A DNA stretch of 64,000 bases from Chryseobacterium sp. Bi04 (GTDB taxonomy: Bacteria > Bacteroidota > Bacteroidia > Flavobacteriales > Weeksellaceae): NCBI RefSeq assembly GCF_918698085.1, contig NZ_CAKKLP010000006.1, forward strand, positions 124,001 to 188,000, in the 5' to 3' direction. Below the pieces are notes generated by a model that saw only the letters and a program-made list of their open reading frames with translations, had not been told where the DNA came from and did not search any database. Numbering within the stretch: position 1 is the first letter of the stretch; each line of letters opens with the position of its first letter. The position numbers and the translations under genes were made by a program. Below, in pieces: positions 25,989 to 35,601 of the stretch.

Positions 25989-26582
25989 CTATCTTTCGTT
26001 GTCATCGTCATCTTCATCATCGAAAGCGTCATCATTGTAGTCCTCTTCTTCCTCATCATCAAAGCTGTCATCTTCATCTGAAAAATTACCCCCTGTTCCG
26101 AAATCATCTTCAAATCCAAAATCATCATCCATTAAAGGGGTTGCTGATTTCTTTTTGGATCCTGTGTTTCCGCTTTTACTTGGTGCCTTCAATGGAACAT
26201 TTCCAAATCTATATACTGTAATTGGATAATTAACACCTTTTGTTTCTTCGATAACTTCTATAAGTTCGCAGAAAAATTCCCACAGATCAAGAAGTCCGTA
26301 CTGGAACTGAGCTTTGTCACCTACATTTTCAAAAGCTTCATCAATGTATACGTCTGACATAATCTCACCGTCACCATCGTCACTCATATCTTCTAATGGG
26401 ACACTTTTTACTATTGTTCCGTCATTTTCCAACAGATTAAAAGTAGAAAGCTCATCTCCCTGCAGACTGAATGCACTTTTAATACCTAAATGTAAGTTCC
26501 ATAACGTTTGTTTTCCCTTAACTTCAACATCTCGGAAAATATCCTCTTTCGCATCTAATATTACGCGGATTTTGTAAACCAT
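25989..26582 (-). CDS. plasmid pRiA4b ORF-3-like (IS1096 passenger TnpR-like) protein with acidic tail
   Basis: A 197-residue protein. Residues ~1-135 carry the pRiA4b ORF-3-like pattern (VYKIRVILDAKEDIFRDVEVKGKQTLWNLHLGIKSAF; ...YGLLDLWEFFCELIEVIEE). The remainder is an intrinsically disordered, extremely Asp/Glu-rich tail from ~150. The domain name derives from a plasmid/IS context, but here the gene has its own promoter and terminator and no transposon ends, so it is a chromosomal member. Molecular role unknown. Confidence 0.75.
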   Translation of the reverse strand: MVYKIRVILDAKEDIFRDVEVKGKQTLWNLHLGIKSAFSLQGDELSTFNLLENDGTIVKSVPLEDMSDDGDGEIMSDVYIDEAFENVGDKAQFQYGLLDLWEFFCELIEVIEETKGVNYPITVYRFGNVPLKAPSKSGNTGSKKKSATPLMDDDFGFEDDFGTGGNFSDEDDSFDDEEEEDYNDDAFDDEDDDDNER

Positions 26583-26635
26583 ATCAGTTTCTTAAATTAC
26601 TTTTTTGCCTTTATAATTATGATAAATCTCTGGTG

Positions 26636-26664
26636 CAAATATATAATAAATGAGAGGTGACAAA
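26636..26664 (-). promoter_or_regulatory. complete Bacteroidota promoter (TTTG-N17-TATATTTG)
   Basis: On the minus strand TTTG (26664-26661) and TATATTTG (26643-26636) are separated by exactly 17 bp, the consensus -33/-7 arrangement. It lies 54 bp upstream of the ATG at 26582. Confidence 0.75.
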
Positions 26665-26716
26665 AAAATATTTCAAGATTTTTTAAAATATTTTTTTTTC
26701 TTACATTTTGCCAAAG

Positions 26717-27748
26717 TTATTTACTTTTTTCCAGCATGAAACTGAACTTTGTGCCTTCAAGGTATACACTTTCTACGGTAATGTTTTCGTTATGAGCTTC
26801 AAGGATGTGTTTTACGATGGCTAATCCTAATCCGGATCCGCCTTCTCTTCTGCTTCTGCTGGTTTCTACACGGTAGAAACGTTCAAATATTCTTGGAAGA
26901 ATTTCAGATTTAATTCCCATTCCGTTATCTATAACTTCTATCAGCACTTTATTTTTTAAGACGCTTGTTTTTACAATTACTTTTGCTTCCTGCCTGTTTG
27001 CATAATGAATAGCATTCGAAATAAGATTAATAAAAACCTGTGAAATCTTTTGTTTATCGGCATCCACAAAAATTTGCGGATGGAGGGTCTGGATTTGTAG
27101 GGTAGTATTTCTTTTTTCAGCCTCAAGATCGAGGAGGTCAAAAATTTCTTTGATCAGAAGGTTAACATCGAATTTTGAAACGGTAAGATTAATTTCACCA
27201 GCCTCGAGTCTGTTGATCATATCAAGATCTGTAACAATAGCGATCAGTCTTTCAACAGATTTATCGATTCTTTCAAGGTATTTATCGCGGATAATGAGAT
27301 CTTCCACGCCACCATCTCTCAGGGTTTCTACATAGCCCTGAATAGAAAACAGCGGGGTTTTAAGCTCATGGGAAACATTTCCGATGTATTCTTTACGGTA
27401 ACTCTCCATTTCCTTCATCATGTCAATTTCTGTTACCTTTCGCTGATTAAGGTCCGAAAAACGTTCCCCTAATTCTTTAATGGTAATATTTTCATCATGG
27501 TCATGAACAATTTCCTGTGGAAGAAGCTGAGAAAGCCCTCTTACCTGTTTTCTTCCATAATAGCTGAAAAGAAGCTCTAATACAACATAGTTGATAATAA
27601 AGATCATAACAACACAGACAAAAACCCCCGCTTTGAATAAAGGGGTTTCATAATAAATATCCTTTAGTGAGTCGAAAACAACTACTAAGAAAAGCATTAC
27701 CAGTGTCAGCAGACAGGAGGCAACGAAGGTAAGTCTGTAAAATTTCAA
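26717..27748 (-). CDS. two-component sensor histidine kinase (PhoR-like)
   Basis: 343 residues. Two membrane helices (about 7-25 and 41-62) enclose a very short periplasmic segment of ~15 residues. A linker, the HisKA domain with phospho-acceptor H127 in NVSHELKTPLFSIQGY, and the HATPase domain follow (INLISNAIHYA, DNGMGIKSEILPRIFERFYRV, GGSGLGLAIVKHI). The minimal sensor region suggests membrane- or partner-mediated sensing, as for PhoR acting with the Pst/PhoU system. The start codon appears to be TTG at 27748; no ATG lies upstream. It is co-transcribed with the response regulator (47-bp gap). Confidence 0.88.
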   Translation of the reverse strand: MKFYRLTFVASCLLTLVMLFLVVVFDSLKDIYYETPLFKAGVFVCVVMIFIINYVVLELLFSYYGRKQVRGLSQLLPQEIVHDHDENITIKELGERFSDLNQRKVTEIDMMKEMESYRKEYIGNVSHELKTPLFSIQGYVETLRDGGVEDLIIRDKYLERIDKSVERLIAIVTDLDMINRLEAGEINLTVSKFDVNLLIKEIFDLLDLEAEKRNTTLQIQTLHPQIFVDADKQKISQVFINLISNAIHYANRQEAKVIVKTSVLKNKVLIEVIDNGMGIKSEILPRIFERFYRVETSRSRREGGSGLGLAIVKHILEAHNENITVESVYLEGTKFSFMLEKSK

Positions 27749-27795
27749 TTTTACAAAGTTTTAGGTTTGAACGTAAAGGTAGGATTTTTAAGTGA

Positions 27796-28470
27796 TTAAA
27801 CGATCAGTTTATACCCTATTCCTTTTAATGTCTGAATGGTGTTGATTCCCAGTTTCTCTCTTAATCTCCGGATATGAACATCAATGGTTCTTTCTCCTAC
27901 AATTACATCATTGCCCCAAACTTTTTCCAGAATTTCTTCTCTTTTGAAAACTTTCTCGGTATTGGAGGCAAGCAGATAAAGCAGATCAAATTCTTTTTTA
28001 GGAAGCAAAAACTGCTGTCCGCTTTTGGAAACCCTGAAGTTATCTTTATCAATAATAAGGTCTCCTATTTCGATAAGTTTGGCATTATCTGAAACCTGAG
28101 AAGTCAGCTGTAACAGTGCATTTACTTTAGAAATAAGGATTTTCGGTTTGATTAGTTTTACGATATAATCATTAGCTCCTGCCTGAAACCCGGCCAACTG
28201 TGAAAACTCTTCGCTTCTTGCTGAAAGGAAAACGATAAGCGTTTTTTGTAGTTCTTTCACTTTACGAAGTTCCTGACAGGTTTCGATGCCATCTTTCTCA
28301 GGCATCATTACGTCCAGCAAAATAAGGTCCGGAATAATTTCCTTTGCTTTTTCTATACCTTCATTACCGTTAGTAGCAGTATAGATATTATAACCTTCTT
28401 TTTCCAGGTTGTAAGACAGAATCTCTAAAATGTCCAGTTCATCGTCTATTAAAAGAATTTTTTTACTCAT
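27796..28470 (-). CDS. OmpR/PhoB-type response regulator
   Basis: 224 residues. The receiver domain has D9/D10, phospho-acceptor D53 (LLDVMMPEKDG) and the conserved lysine K105. The winged-helix domain contains LPKKEFDLLYLLASN and GERTIDVHIRRLREKLG. One oddity: the usual K-P dipeptide after helix 4 is K-L here (GANDYIVKLIKPK), and the adjacent DD is ND. The Leu may be a lineage variant, since the next K-P follows three residues on. It pairs with the kinase downstream and is divergent from the TonB receptor operon, a plausible target. Confidence 0.9.
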   Translation of the reverse strand: MSKKILLIDDELDILEILSYNLEKEGYNIYTATNGNEGIEKAKEIIPDLILLDVMMPEKDGIETCQELRKVKELQKTLIVFLSARSEEFSQLAGFQAGANDYIVKLIKPKILISKVNALLQLTSQVSDNAKLIEIGDLIIDKDNFRVSKSGQQFLLPKKEFDLLYLLASNTEKVFKREEILEKVWGNDVIVGERTIDVHIRRLREKLGINTIQTLKGIGYKLIV

Positions 28471-28785
28471 CTTCTAGTTTAAGAATTCCCACAAAATTAA
28501 TTATTTTCATTGATTTTATCTATCCAGGCAATGTTAACTAATTATTAAAAAACAAACACCCCAAATCAAATTAGAAAATCATTAACAAAATGGATAAATA
28601 AATATATATTAAACAAATATACAAAAGAATAATTGAAATAAAACAAAAAAATATAAATATAAAAAACAAACATTCATAGTGTATGTTAACTCAATTTTAT
28701 TAATACAAACTTCACAATTAATTAAAATTCTCCTAAACGTTTAGTGAAAACTTAGCCCTTATTTTGCCCCTGAAAAAGAAGTAAA
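28471..28785. other. 315-bp regulatory spacer between the two-component and TonB receptor operons
   Basis: No coding potential is seen. Near the left side the minus strand carries TAATTTTG (28499-28492), a -7 match for the response regulator operon. Near the right side a 12-bp perfect palindrome (28733-28744) precedes TTATTTTG (28759-28766), a near-consensus -7 for the receptor gene. The centre is almost pure A/T with AAATATA-type tracts. Confidence 0.45.
28733..28744 (+). promoter_or_regulatory. 12-bp perfect palindrome, candidate operator
   Basis: CTAAACGTTTAG is a perfect palindrome centred about 24 bp upstream of the TTATTTTG -7-like element and 47 bp upstream of the receptor ATG, overlapping the expected -33 position. 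That is where an activator or repressor would act. Confidence 0.45.
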
Positions 28786-31575
28786 ATGAAAAAACAACTC
28801 CACAAGAGCATTATGCTACTTGCTTTGTTTTCTGCCGGCTACGCATTTGCACAAAGTCAGATCTTAGAAGGTAGGGTACTGGATGAGAAAGACAACACAC
28901 CTATTGAGGGGGTAAAAGTAAAGGTAAATGACCAGGAGGTCGTAACCGATATTGCGGGATACTACTCTATTAATCTTTCTCCTGGAACCAACTACATTAT
29001 CACGGTAAGTTCTAATGGATATAACAAAAAAGAGATCAGTGAAGTTATTGTAAAAAATGACACCAATACACACCTTGATATTGTGTTGGAAAAGCCATCC
29101 GCTAAGGAAAAAGAGATTGAAGGAGTTGTTATCAGATCCAATGCAAGAAAAGAAACGATAGCTTCTACGATCGGTTTGCAGAAGAATGCAGGTGTGGTTT
29201 CGCAGGTTATAGGTGTTGAAGCTATTAAAAGAAGTCCGGACAGAAATACAGGTGAGGTTCTGAAAAGAGTATCGGGTGTGAGTTTATTTGACGGAAAATA
29301 TATTGTTGTAAGAGGTTTATCTGACCGTTACAACCAGGCTATGTTAAATGGAATTCAGCTTTCCAGTACTGAGCCTGACCGAAAAACTTTTTCTTTTGAC
29401 CTTTTTCCTGCCAGCGTTATTGAAACCCTGGTGATCAATAAGACTTTTATTCCTGAATACAGTGGTGAATGGGCCGGAGGATTGATTCAGGTAAATACTA
29501 AAGATATTCCCAATAAAAACTTCTTCAATGTACAGGTAGGTGTAGGAGGAAATTCTATTACGATGAATAAGGAATTTCTTATGCAGAAAGGAGGGAAATG
29601 GGATTTCCTGGGTATTGATGACGGATACAGAAAGATTCCTACCAATATGCCAGCCAAGAATGCTTTCAGTATTCTGAGTGAAGCTCAGAAAACGGATATT
29701 GGTAAGGGGTTCACAAAAAACTTTGGATACAACAGCGTTGGTTATCCTGAAAATATAAGCTTACAGCTTGACGGAGGTTTTAATACCAAAATTTTCGGAA
29801 AAGATTTAGGGGTAATTGCTGTTCTTAACTACAGCAACAATAAGAGAAGAACAGAATCTAAAAACCGTTTCTTCACCATTAATGACCAGCTTGCTGATAC
29901 CAACTTCGATTACTACACAGAAAAATACAGCAATGATGTTATTTTAGGAGGGTTACTAAACCTTACTTTAAAACTTAACAGCAACAACAAAATTTCCCTG
30001 AAAAATATTATCACTAACAACACGGTGAATCATATGTCTTTCAGAACAGGAAAGGATTTTGAGTTTGATCCTATCAACGGAACGAACATTATCGCGAGAG
30101 AGACTGGATTTAAGCAAACTACATTCTATAATTCAACCCTTAACGGAACTCATAAGATAGATGCTTTAGGCGGTTTTACCCTGAACTGGTACGGAAGTTT
30201 CGGAATCCTTGATCAGTATATTCCTCTATTGCAGCGTTTACAATACAATCAGTATACAAATCTTGACGGAAGTCCTTATTTAGCTTTAATTTCTAATGGT
30301 CTTTCTCAAAAGTCGGGAAGTGTTTTCTATTCTACATTGAGCGATTACCTGTATAATGCAGGGGGAGACCTTACCAAGACTTTTACGATGTTCGGACAAA
30401 AGCAGACTATTAAAGGGGGGTATTTATTCCAGGTAAAAGACAGGATCTACAACTCAAGACCATTCTCTGTAAAGCTTGAAAAATATAACCAGGGATTACT
30501 TTCCCAGCCTTTTGAAAGTATCTTCAATCCTGAGAATTTCGGAACAGACGGTAAATTTACATTTGATGAAATTTCCGGAAACCAGTACAGGTATATTGCC
30601 AATACGATCCTTAATGCAGGATATTTACAATTTGACAACAACTTTGCACCATGGTTAAGAGCTGTTTGGGGATTAAGAGTTGAAAACTTTGACCAATTGG
30701 TAGGAAGTACAAAAAGAAGTGATGACCGTTTTGTTAATACTCGTGTAACAGACTTTTTACCAGCTGTTAATTTAACATTCAAGGTAAATCCTAAAATGAA
30801 TGTACGTCTTGCAGGTTCTCAAACTGTGGTAAGACCTGAATTCAGAGAGGTTTCTCCTTTAGCGTATTACGATTTCGATTTAGGAGCTACTGTTATTGGT
30901 AACAAATTTATTGAAAGAACAAAAATCACCAATGTGGACCTTCGTTGGGAATATTACCCAAGAAACGGAGAAATCCTTTCCGTAGCCGGTTTCTATAAAA
31001 ACTTCAAAAACCCAATCGAATTGTACTTCAATCAATCCGGGGTAGGAACCAGTAACACTTTCAACTACCTTAATGTAGATAAAGCAGATGCGTATGGAGT
31101 GGAGCTGGAATTCAGAAAAAAACTTGATTTTGCAAGCGCTCTTAAAAACTTCACATTGGGTGGAAACTTTGCTTACATTAAAAACAAAGTAACGGATGAA
31201 GCTACAAATATTGACAGACCAATGCAGGGACAATCTCCTTACACCATCAATTTAAGCCTTCAGTATGATGCTGAAAAAACAGGATGGTCTTCTACGGTAC
31301 TTTTCAATATGATCGGAAGAAGAATTCTTTATGTAGGTAATGATCAGATCCCACCAATCTGGGAAGCTCCAAGACCTCTTTTAGATTTCCAGATTGCTAA
31401 AAAGATCTGGCAAAATAAAGGAGAAATCAAATTAAATGTTTCAGATATACTTAACCGTCGTGCGAAATTTTACCATGACCTGAACGGAAATAAGAAATAT
31501 GACAACTCTGATGCTCTTGCTATAGAAAGGGTAACAGGAACCAATATCAGTTTAACACTGGGATACAATTTTTAA
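28786..31575 (+). CDS. TonB-dependent receptor with N-terminal carboxypeptidase-like domain
   Basis: The 929-residue protein has a signal peptide (to ~AYAFAQ), a carboxypeptidase-regulatory-like domain (~25-105; LEGRVLDEKDNTPIEGVKVKVNDQEVVTDIAGYY), a TonB-box-like IEGVVIRS, a plug (GVEAIKRSPDRNTGEVLKRVSGVSL, YIVVRGLSDRYNQAMLNG) and a barrel ending SLTLGYNF. Substrate unknown. It is followed 39 bp later by a surface-type lipoprotein, and the pair is divergent from a PhoB/PhoR-like system, so a phosphate-responsive uptake role is possible but unproven. Confidence 0.9.
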   Translation: MKKQLHKSIMLLALFSAGYAFAQSQILEGRVLDEKDNTPIEGVKVKVNDQEVVTDIAGYYSINLSPGTNYIITVSSNGYNKKEISEVIVKNDTNTHLDIVLEKPSAKEKEIEGVVIRSNARKETIASTIGLQKNAGVVSQVIGVEAIKRSPDRNTGEVLKRVSGVSLFDGKYIVVRGLSDRYNQAMLNGIQLSSTEPDRKTFSFDLFPASVIETLVINKTFIPEYSGEWAGGLIQVNTKDIPNKNFFNVQVGVGGNSITMNKEFLMQKGGKWDFLGIDDGYRKIPTNMPAKNAFSILSEAQKTDIGKGFTKNFGYNSVGYPENISLQLDGGFNTKIFGKDLGVIAVLNYSNNKRRTESKNRFFTINDQLADTNFDYYTEKYSNDVILGGLLNLTLKLNSNNKISLKNIITNNTVNHMSFRTGKDFEFDPINGTNIIARETGFKQTTFYNSTLNGTHKIDALGGFTLNWYGSFGILDQYIPLLQRLQYNQYTNLDGSPYLALISNGLSQKSGSVFYSTLSDYLYNAGGDLTKTFTMFGQKQTIKGGYLFQVKDRIYNSRPFSVKLEKYNQGLLSQPFESIFNPENFGTDGKFTFDEISGNQYRYIANTILNAGYLQFDNNFAPWLRAVWGLRVENFDQLVGSTKRSDDRFVNTRVTDFLPAVNLTFKVNPKMNVRLAGSQTVVRPEFREVSPLAYYDFDLGATVIGNKFIERTKITNVDLRWEYYPRNGEILSVAGFYKNFKNPIELYFNQSGVGTSNTFNYLNVDKADAYGVELEFRKKLDFASALKNFTLGGNFAYIKNKVTDEATNIDRPMQGQSPYTINLSLQYDAEKTGWSSTVLFNMIGRRILYVGNDQIPPIWEAPRPLLDFQIAKKIWQNKGEIKLNVSDILNRRAKFYHDLNGNKKYDNSDALAIERVTGTNISLTLGYNF

Positions 31576-31614
31576 CACATTCAATATTTAATAAATAACT
31601 TAATTCTTTATAAC

Positions 31615-33033
31615 ATGAAAAAATTCGTTTTATATTCTTTAATGCTTGGCGCTCTTGCTACAACTACTGCATGTAGAAATATAGAAGAAGACGGGCAAAC
31701 CATCATTCAGGATGGTTCCGGAAATGGAAACACTGACAACCTTATTCTCTCAGGAAAGATCACATCCAATGTTACGCTTAAAGCTAATAAAATTTATAAG
31801 TTAAGAGGATTAGTATATGTAACAAACGGAGCAACTTTAACCATTGAGCCGGGAACAAGAATTGTAGGTGAAGCTGATAAAAATGGAGCCTTGATTATCA
31901 CTAGAGGAAGTAAAATTATGGCAGAAGGAACTGCCGCCAACCCTATTATCTTCACTTCTGAAAAACCAAGTCCGAAAAGAGGAGACTGGGCAGGTATTGT
32001 CATTTTAGGAAGTGCTCCTACCAATGCTTCTTTCAACAACCAACAAGGAGTTGGAGAAATTGAAGGGGGTATCAACAACACGGAAGGTCTTGGTCTTTAC
32101 GGAGGAAATAATGCTGCTGACAACAGTGGTATCTTAAAATACGTAAGAATTGAATATGCAGGATATGCATTCTTACCAGACAAAGAGGTAAACGGAATTA
32201 CATTCGGAGGGGTAGGTAACGGAACTACTGTAGATTATGTAGAAGTGGCTTATGCTAATGACGACAGTTTTGAGTGGTTCGGAGGAACAGTAAACTGCTC
32301 TCACCTTATTTCTTATAAAGGTCTTGATGATGACTTTGATACTGATAACGGTTTTTCAGGAAAAATACAGTTCGGTATTGCAGTAAGAGATGCTCAGGTA
32401 GCTGACGTTTCAGGTTCTAACGGATTTGAATCTGATAATGATGCCAACGGTTCTGCTTTAACTCCTCAGAGCTCCGCTACATTCTCAAATATGACGATTA
32501 TCGGGCCAATCAACTCTTCAAGCACAAGTACCAATGTAGGTTCAATCAACTCATTGTTTCAAAATGGTTTACAGATCAGAAGAAACTCTTCTATTTCAGT
32601 ATTTAACTCTGTTTTCACAGGTTTTCCGGTTGGTTTATTCGTTGATGCTACCAAAGGAACTCCTACAGATAAAAATATCACCAGCGGAAGTCTTGCTTTC
32701 GAGAATAATATTCTGGCAGGAAGTGTAACTCCTTTAAAATACGGAGCTTCCACTTCTTCTCCAACAGGATATTCTATCACTGATCTTACTACTTTCTTCA
32801 ATGCTAAAGGAAATACCAGCCTTACTTATACAGCTGACGTAAAACTTACCAATGCATGGGCTCCTGCAGGAACAACACCAAACTTCTCTCCTGCTGCCGG
32901 GTCACCATTATTAACAGGAGGGGTATTCACCCATACTAAATTAGCATCTTGGTTCACTCCTGTAACGTACAGAGGAGCTGTAAAAGACGCTAGCGACACT
33001 TGGTATGCAGGCTGGACAAACTATAACTTATAG
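31615..33033 (+). CDS. lipoprotein with right-handed beta-helix-like repeats, TonB-receptor partner
   Basis: The 472-residue product has a lipobox TTACR (Cys ~20). The mature protein opens with a Ser/Thr/Gly-rich linker and then a parallel beta-helix-like region (LTIEPGTRIVGEADKNGALIITRG, IIFTSEKPSPKRGDWAGIVILG, GILKYVRIEYAG, VDYVEVAYANDDSFEWFGG). Such lipoproteins sit beside TonB receptors in Bacteroidota and presumably capture substrate at the surface. The name multidrug transporter sometimes given to this family is not supported. A strong terminator follows. Confidence 0.78.
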   Translation: MKKFVLYSLMLGALATTTACRNIEEDGQTIIQDGSGNGNTDNLILSGKITSNVTLKANKIYKLRGLVYVTNGATLTIEPGTRIVGEADKNGALIITRGSKIMAEGTAANPIIFTSEKPSPKRGDWAGIVILGSAPTNASFNNQQGVGEIEGGINNTEGLGLYGGNNAADNSGILKYVRIEYAGYAFLPDKEVNGITFGGVGNGTTVDYVEVAYANDDSFEWFGGTVNCSHLISYKGLDDDFDTDNGFSGKIQFGIAVRDAQVADVSGSNGFESDNDANGSALTPQSSATFSNMTIIGPINSSSTSTNVGSINSLFQNGLQIRRNSSISVFNSVFTGFPVGLFVDATKGTPTDKNITSGSLAFENNILAGSVTPLKYGASTSSPTGYSITDLTTFFNAKGNTSLTYTADVKLTNAWAPAGTTPNFSPAAGSPLLTGGVFTHTKLASWFTPVTYRGAVKDASDTWYAGWTNYNL

Positions 33034-33069
33034 TATATCTATTAACAGTTACTATCATATCAAATTATT

Positions 33070-33103
33070 AAAAAAGCCTTCAGAATCTTCTGAAGGCTTT
33101 TTT
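33070..33103 (+). terminator. terminator of the TonB receptor/lipoprotein operon
   Basis: A 16-bp stem (A6-GCCTTCAGAA / TTCTGAAGGC-T6) with a TC loop, 37 bp past the stop. Its symmetry would also let it act on the minus strand. Confidence 0.9.
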
Positions 33104-33155
33104 AGTACTGTCATTTTGTGTTGAATACAAAAGTAATAAGCCCTCAGCTATAAAC

Positions 33156-33186
33156 AATCAGCCACCGGAAAATCCGATGGCTGATT
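33156..33186 (-). terminator. terminator of the first amidohydrolase gene
   Basis: AATCAGCCA (33156-33164) with CGGA (33166-33169) pairs with TCCG and TGGCTGATT (33173-33186). It lies 36 bp past the stop at 33223; the following minus-strand tract is only moderately T-rich. Confidence 0.6.
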
Positions 33187-33222
33187 TACAAAAAACAAGT
33201 ATATAAAAAATATATATTCTTT

Positions 33223-34461
33223 TTAATTTCTCCAAAACAGATTTCCGTCATTCATCAGGGCTTCTATTGTGGTCATTCTGGAAACAGCTTCTGCAGAGCA
33301 TGATGCACCGGTAAAAACAACAGCTGCTTTATCTCCTGTTTTAGGCCACTGCTGATTTCCTTTTTCATCCAGTGGAAGAATACCCTGGGTAGCAAACTGC
33401 AGTGCTCTTGATAAGGCCAGCTCTGTTGCATATCCATATAATTCGGCGATTAAATTTGCTTTCTGCAGCATATTTCCTGATCCGAAGGTACTCCAGTAAT
33501 CCTGTACATTATCGTTTCCTATCAATACATCCACTCCATGTTTCTTTAAGGTTGGTATGGGCATTACAGTTCCTTTGAACGGTACAGAAGAGGCTATCCC
33601 CACTTTACCTTCAGCCAGCCTTTCAGCAATCTGTTGTGTTTCTTTTGGAGAAAGATGGGCTAAAGCAAAAGCATGACTCACAAATGTTTTCCCCTGGAGT
33701 TCCGGGTTTTCAATAGCTTTATCAATCAGGTAATTGATGGTTTTCATCCCCGACTCTCCTACTTCATGGAGGTGAATATCAATTCCTTTATGATGATCTA
33801 AAGCCAGCTGAACGGTAAAATCCATTACTTTTTCAATACTTCCATCAATGCTTAAAGGATCAAGCCCCCCGATAAAACCTACACTTTTCAGCTGAGCTGC
33901 TTCTTTCATTAAAGGAAGCGTTTCCGTGTAGTATACTCCATGTTGCGGGAAAGCAACCAGTTCAGCCCTGAAAGAGTCTTTTTTATTTTCAAGTGCCTGC
34001 TCCAGATGTTCAAGTGACTGTAATCCCGAGGTAGGATCAATATTAAAATGGGCTCTTGCAAAATGAGTTCCGTAGCGTTGCTGTAAGCTGATCAGCTGTT
34101 CGGCTCTTTCTACAGAAGTTTTTAGTAATTCAGGAATAATTTCCTGTTCATACGCAATCATATCTTTTACGGTTCTTCTTTTCGGAGAAAGTGCCTTCCA
34201 TGGAAGTCCGTATAATGTTTTATCCAAATGGATGTGCATATCTCTGAAAGCCGGAAGCATCAGATATCCTTTAGCATCTATAGCATTAGAAGCCGGATCA
34301 TTAATTCTTACGGCTTTTATTTTCCCATCTTCAATGTCAATACTGAAAAGATCTGTTTTTGTACCTGTTACCTCTTCATTTTCGTATTCAAAACCTGTTT
34401 CCAGGCGGACATTTTTCAGTGAGTATTTTCCTTTTGCAGTTAATTGATATGGAAATTGCAT
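33223..34461 (-). CDS. cytosine-deaminase-like amidohydrolase (cytoplasmic paralogue)
   Basis: The 412-residue TIM-barrel metallo-hydrolase has the metal ligands HxH in DMHIHLDK, His in GIDIHLHEVGESG and SHAFALAHL, and the conserved Asp in IGNDNVQDYW. The pattern is that of cytosine deaminase/N-isopropylammelide-type amidohydrolases. It is clearly paralogous to the gene at 36295-37626, sharing SLKNVRLETGFEY, MDFTVQLALDH and QQWPKTGDKA. It lacks the Tat-type N-terminus of that paralogue, so it should stay in the cytoplasm. A -7 match (TAATTTTG, 34489-34482) lies 21 bp upstream. Substrate unknown. Confidence 0.82.
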   Translation of the reverse strand: MQFPYQLTAKGKYSLKNVRLETGFEYENEEVTGTKTDLFSIDIEDGKIKAVRINDPASNAIDAKGYLMLPAFRDMHIHLDKTLYGLPWKALSPKRRTVKDMIAYEQEIIPELLKTSVERAEQLISLQQRYGTHFARAHFNIDPTSGLQSLEHLEQALENKKDSFRAELVAFPQHGVYYTETLPLMKEAAQLKSVGFIGGLDPLSIDGSIEKVMDFTVQLALDHHKGIDIHLHEVGESGMKTINYLIDKAIENPELQGKTFVSHAFALAHLSPKETQQIAERLAEGKVGIASSVPFKGTVMPIPTLKKHGVDVLIGNDNVQDYWSTFGSGNMLQKANLIAELYGYATELALSRALQFATQGILPLDEKGNQQWPKTGDKAAVVFTGASCSAEAVSRMTTIEALMNDGNLFWRN

Positions 34462-34541
34462 GATGTAAAATTTTAACCATACAAAATTACATCAGCTCTT
34501 CCTCGAAACCAGTGTATCAATTATGTCAAATGTTGTACAAA

Positions 34542-35387
34542 TTATTCTTTGAACTGAGAAGGCGTCATTCCGGTTTGTGCCTTAAAGAATTTTGAAAAGC
34601 TGGCATGATCATAGAAGCCAAGATCATAGACAATGTCTTTTACAGACATTTCAGAAACTTTCAGAAGACGTTTTGCTTCTAATAAAATTCTGTCCTGAAT
34701 AAGGGATGATGCTGAAGCATTGAGATTTTTTTTGCAGACAATATTCAGATAATTGGCAGAAATACTAAGTTTATCTGCATAGAAAGAAACAGATCTTTCG
34801 GTTTTAAAATGTTCATCGATCAGAGGTAAGAATTTTGAAATGATAGGATTTGAATGATAAACTTCAAAATCTTTGAAAGCTCCTTCCACAGACTTACTTA
34901 CCAACAGGCCTATCAGCTCACTTCTCTTCTGGATCAGTTCCCAAAAAACCTTTTCTCCATTCAGTTCTTTCTGGATTGCCTGAAATTCATATCTGAAAGT
35001 TGTAAAAATATCCTGGGAAAGATTGATCACCGGATGGTTCTGGTAATAGGAAGCAGAAAATCTTAATGAAGGCAGGAAACTCTCAAACCAATCCCTGCTG
35101 ATCATCAGCTGATATCCTATTGTTTCTTTTTCAATCACCCATTGATGCACCTGATCCGGAAAAACAAGATGGATCTGGAAATCTTTCACCTGATATTCTA
35201 CGAAATCAATCGTATGAGAACCAACTCCCTTTTCAAAAAGATTAATGATAAAAAAATCGTGTTTATGGGGATCATCAATAGAACGTGCCCCGTAAAGTTC
35301 GTTAAACAGCAGATTGCAGCCCTTAAGCTGATTCTCACTAAACTCCTGAATTCCTAAAATGGGAAAATGATCCGTATGATAACCCAC
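34542..35387 (-). CDS. AraC-family transcriptional regulator between the amidohydrolase genes
   Basis: 281 residues from a GTG at 35387. An N-terminal cupin sensor (PHKHDFFIINLFEKGVGSHTIDFVEYQVKDFQIHLVFPDQVHQW) is followed by a C-terminal double helix-turn-helix (RSVSFYADKLSISANYLNIVCKK; SVKDIVYDLGFYDHASFSKFFKAQTGMTPSQF). The open frame extends 33 codons upstream without an ATG and without domain character; GTG 35387 fits the cupin start. It lies between two paralogous amidohydrolase genes and is a likely regulator of one or both. Confidence 0.8.
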   Translation of the reverse strand: MGYHTDHFPILGIQEFSENQLKGCNLLFNELYGARSIDDPHKHDFFIINLFEKGVGSHTIDFVEYQVKDFQIHLVFPDQVHQWVIEKETIGYQLMISRDWFESFLPSLRFSASYYQNHPVINLSQDIFTTFRYEFQAIQKELNGEKVFWELIQKRSELIGLLVSKSVEGAFKDFEVYHSNPIISKFLPLIDEHFKTERSVSFYADKLSISANYLNIVCKKNLNASASSLIQDRILLEAKRLLKVSEMSVKDIVYDLGFYDHASFSKFFKAQTGMTPSQFKE

Positions 35388-35601
35388 ACTACCTGAATTT
35401 CTCCTAAAATTAATAAAAATTATGAGAGAAAAATTAAAATAACCACAAAAGAAACAAATACTGAATCCTTTGTGGTTCAAACACAAACTAAAATATATCT
35501 AAATTTATCAATTACAGGACATTAAGTAACGCAAAGACAAAATGATAAAACTCAATACAGCTTAACTCTTTGCACTTCTACGCCTACTCCTACGGTATGT
35601 G

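Noticed and set aside
25989-26582. Mobile element suggested by the IS1096 passenger name
   Set aside because: No transposase, terminal repeats or target duplication nearby; gene has its own consensus promoter and terminator.
35570-35601. Short ACTCCTACGG match near the ankyrin gene as another repeat copy
   Set aside because: Only about ten bases match; too short to call a copy of the 129-bp element.
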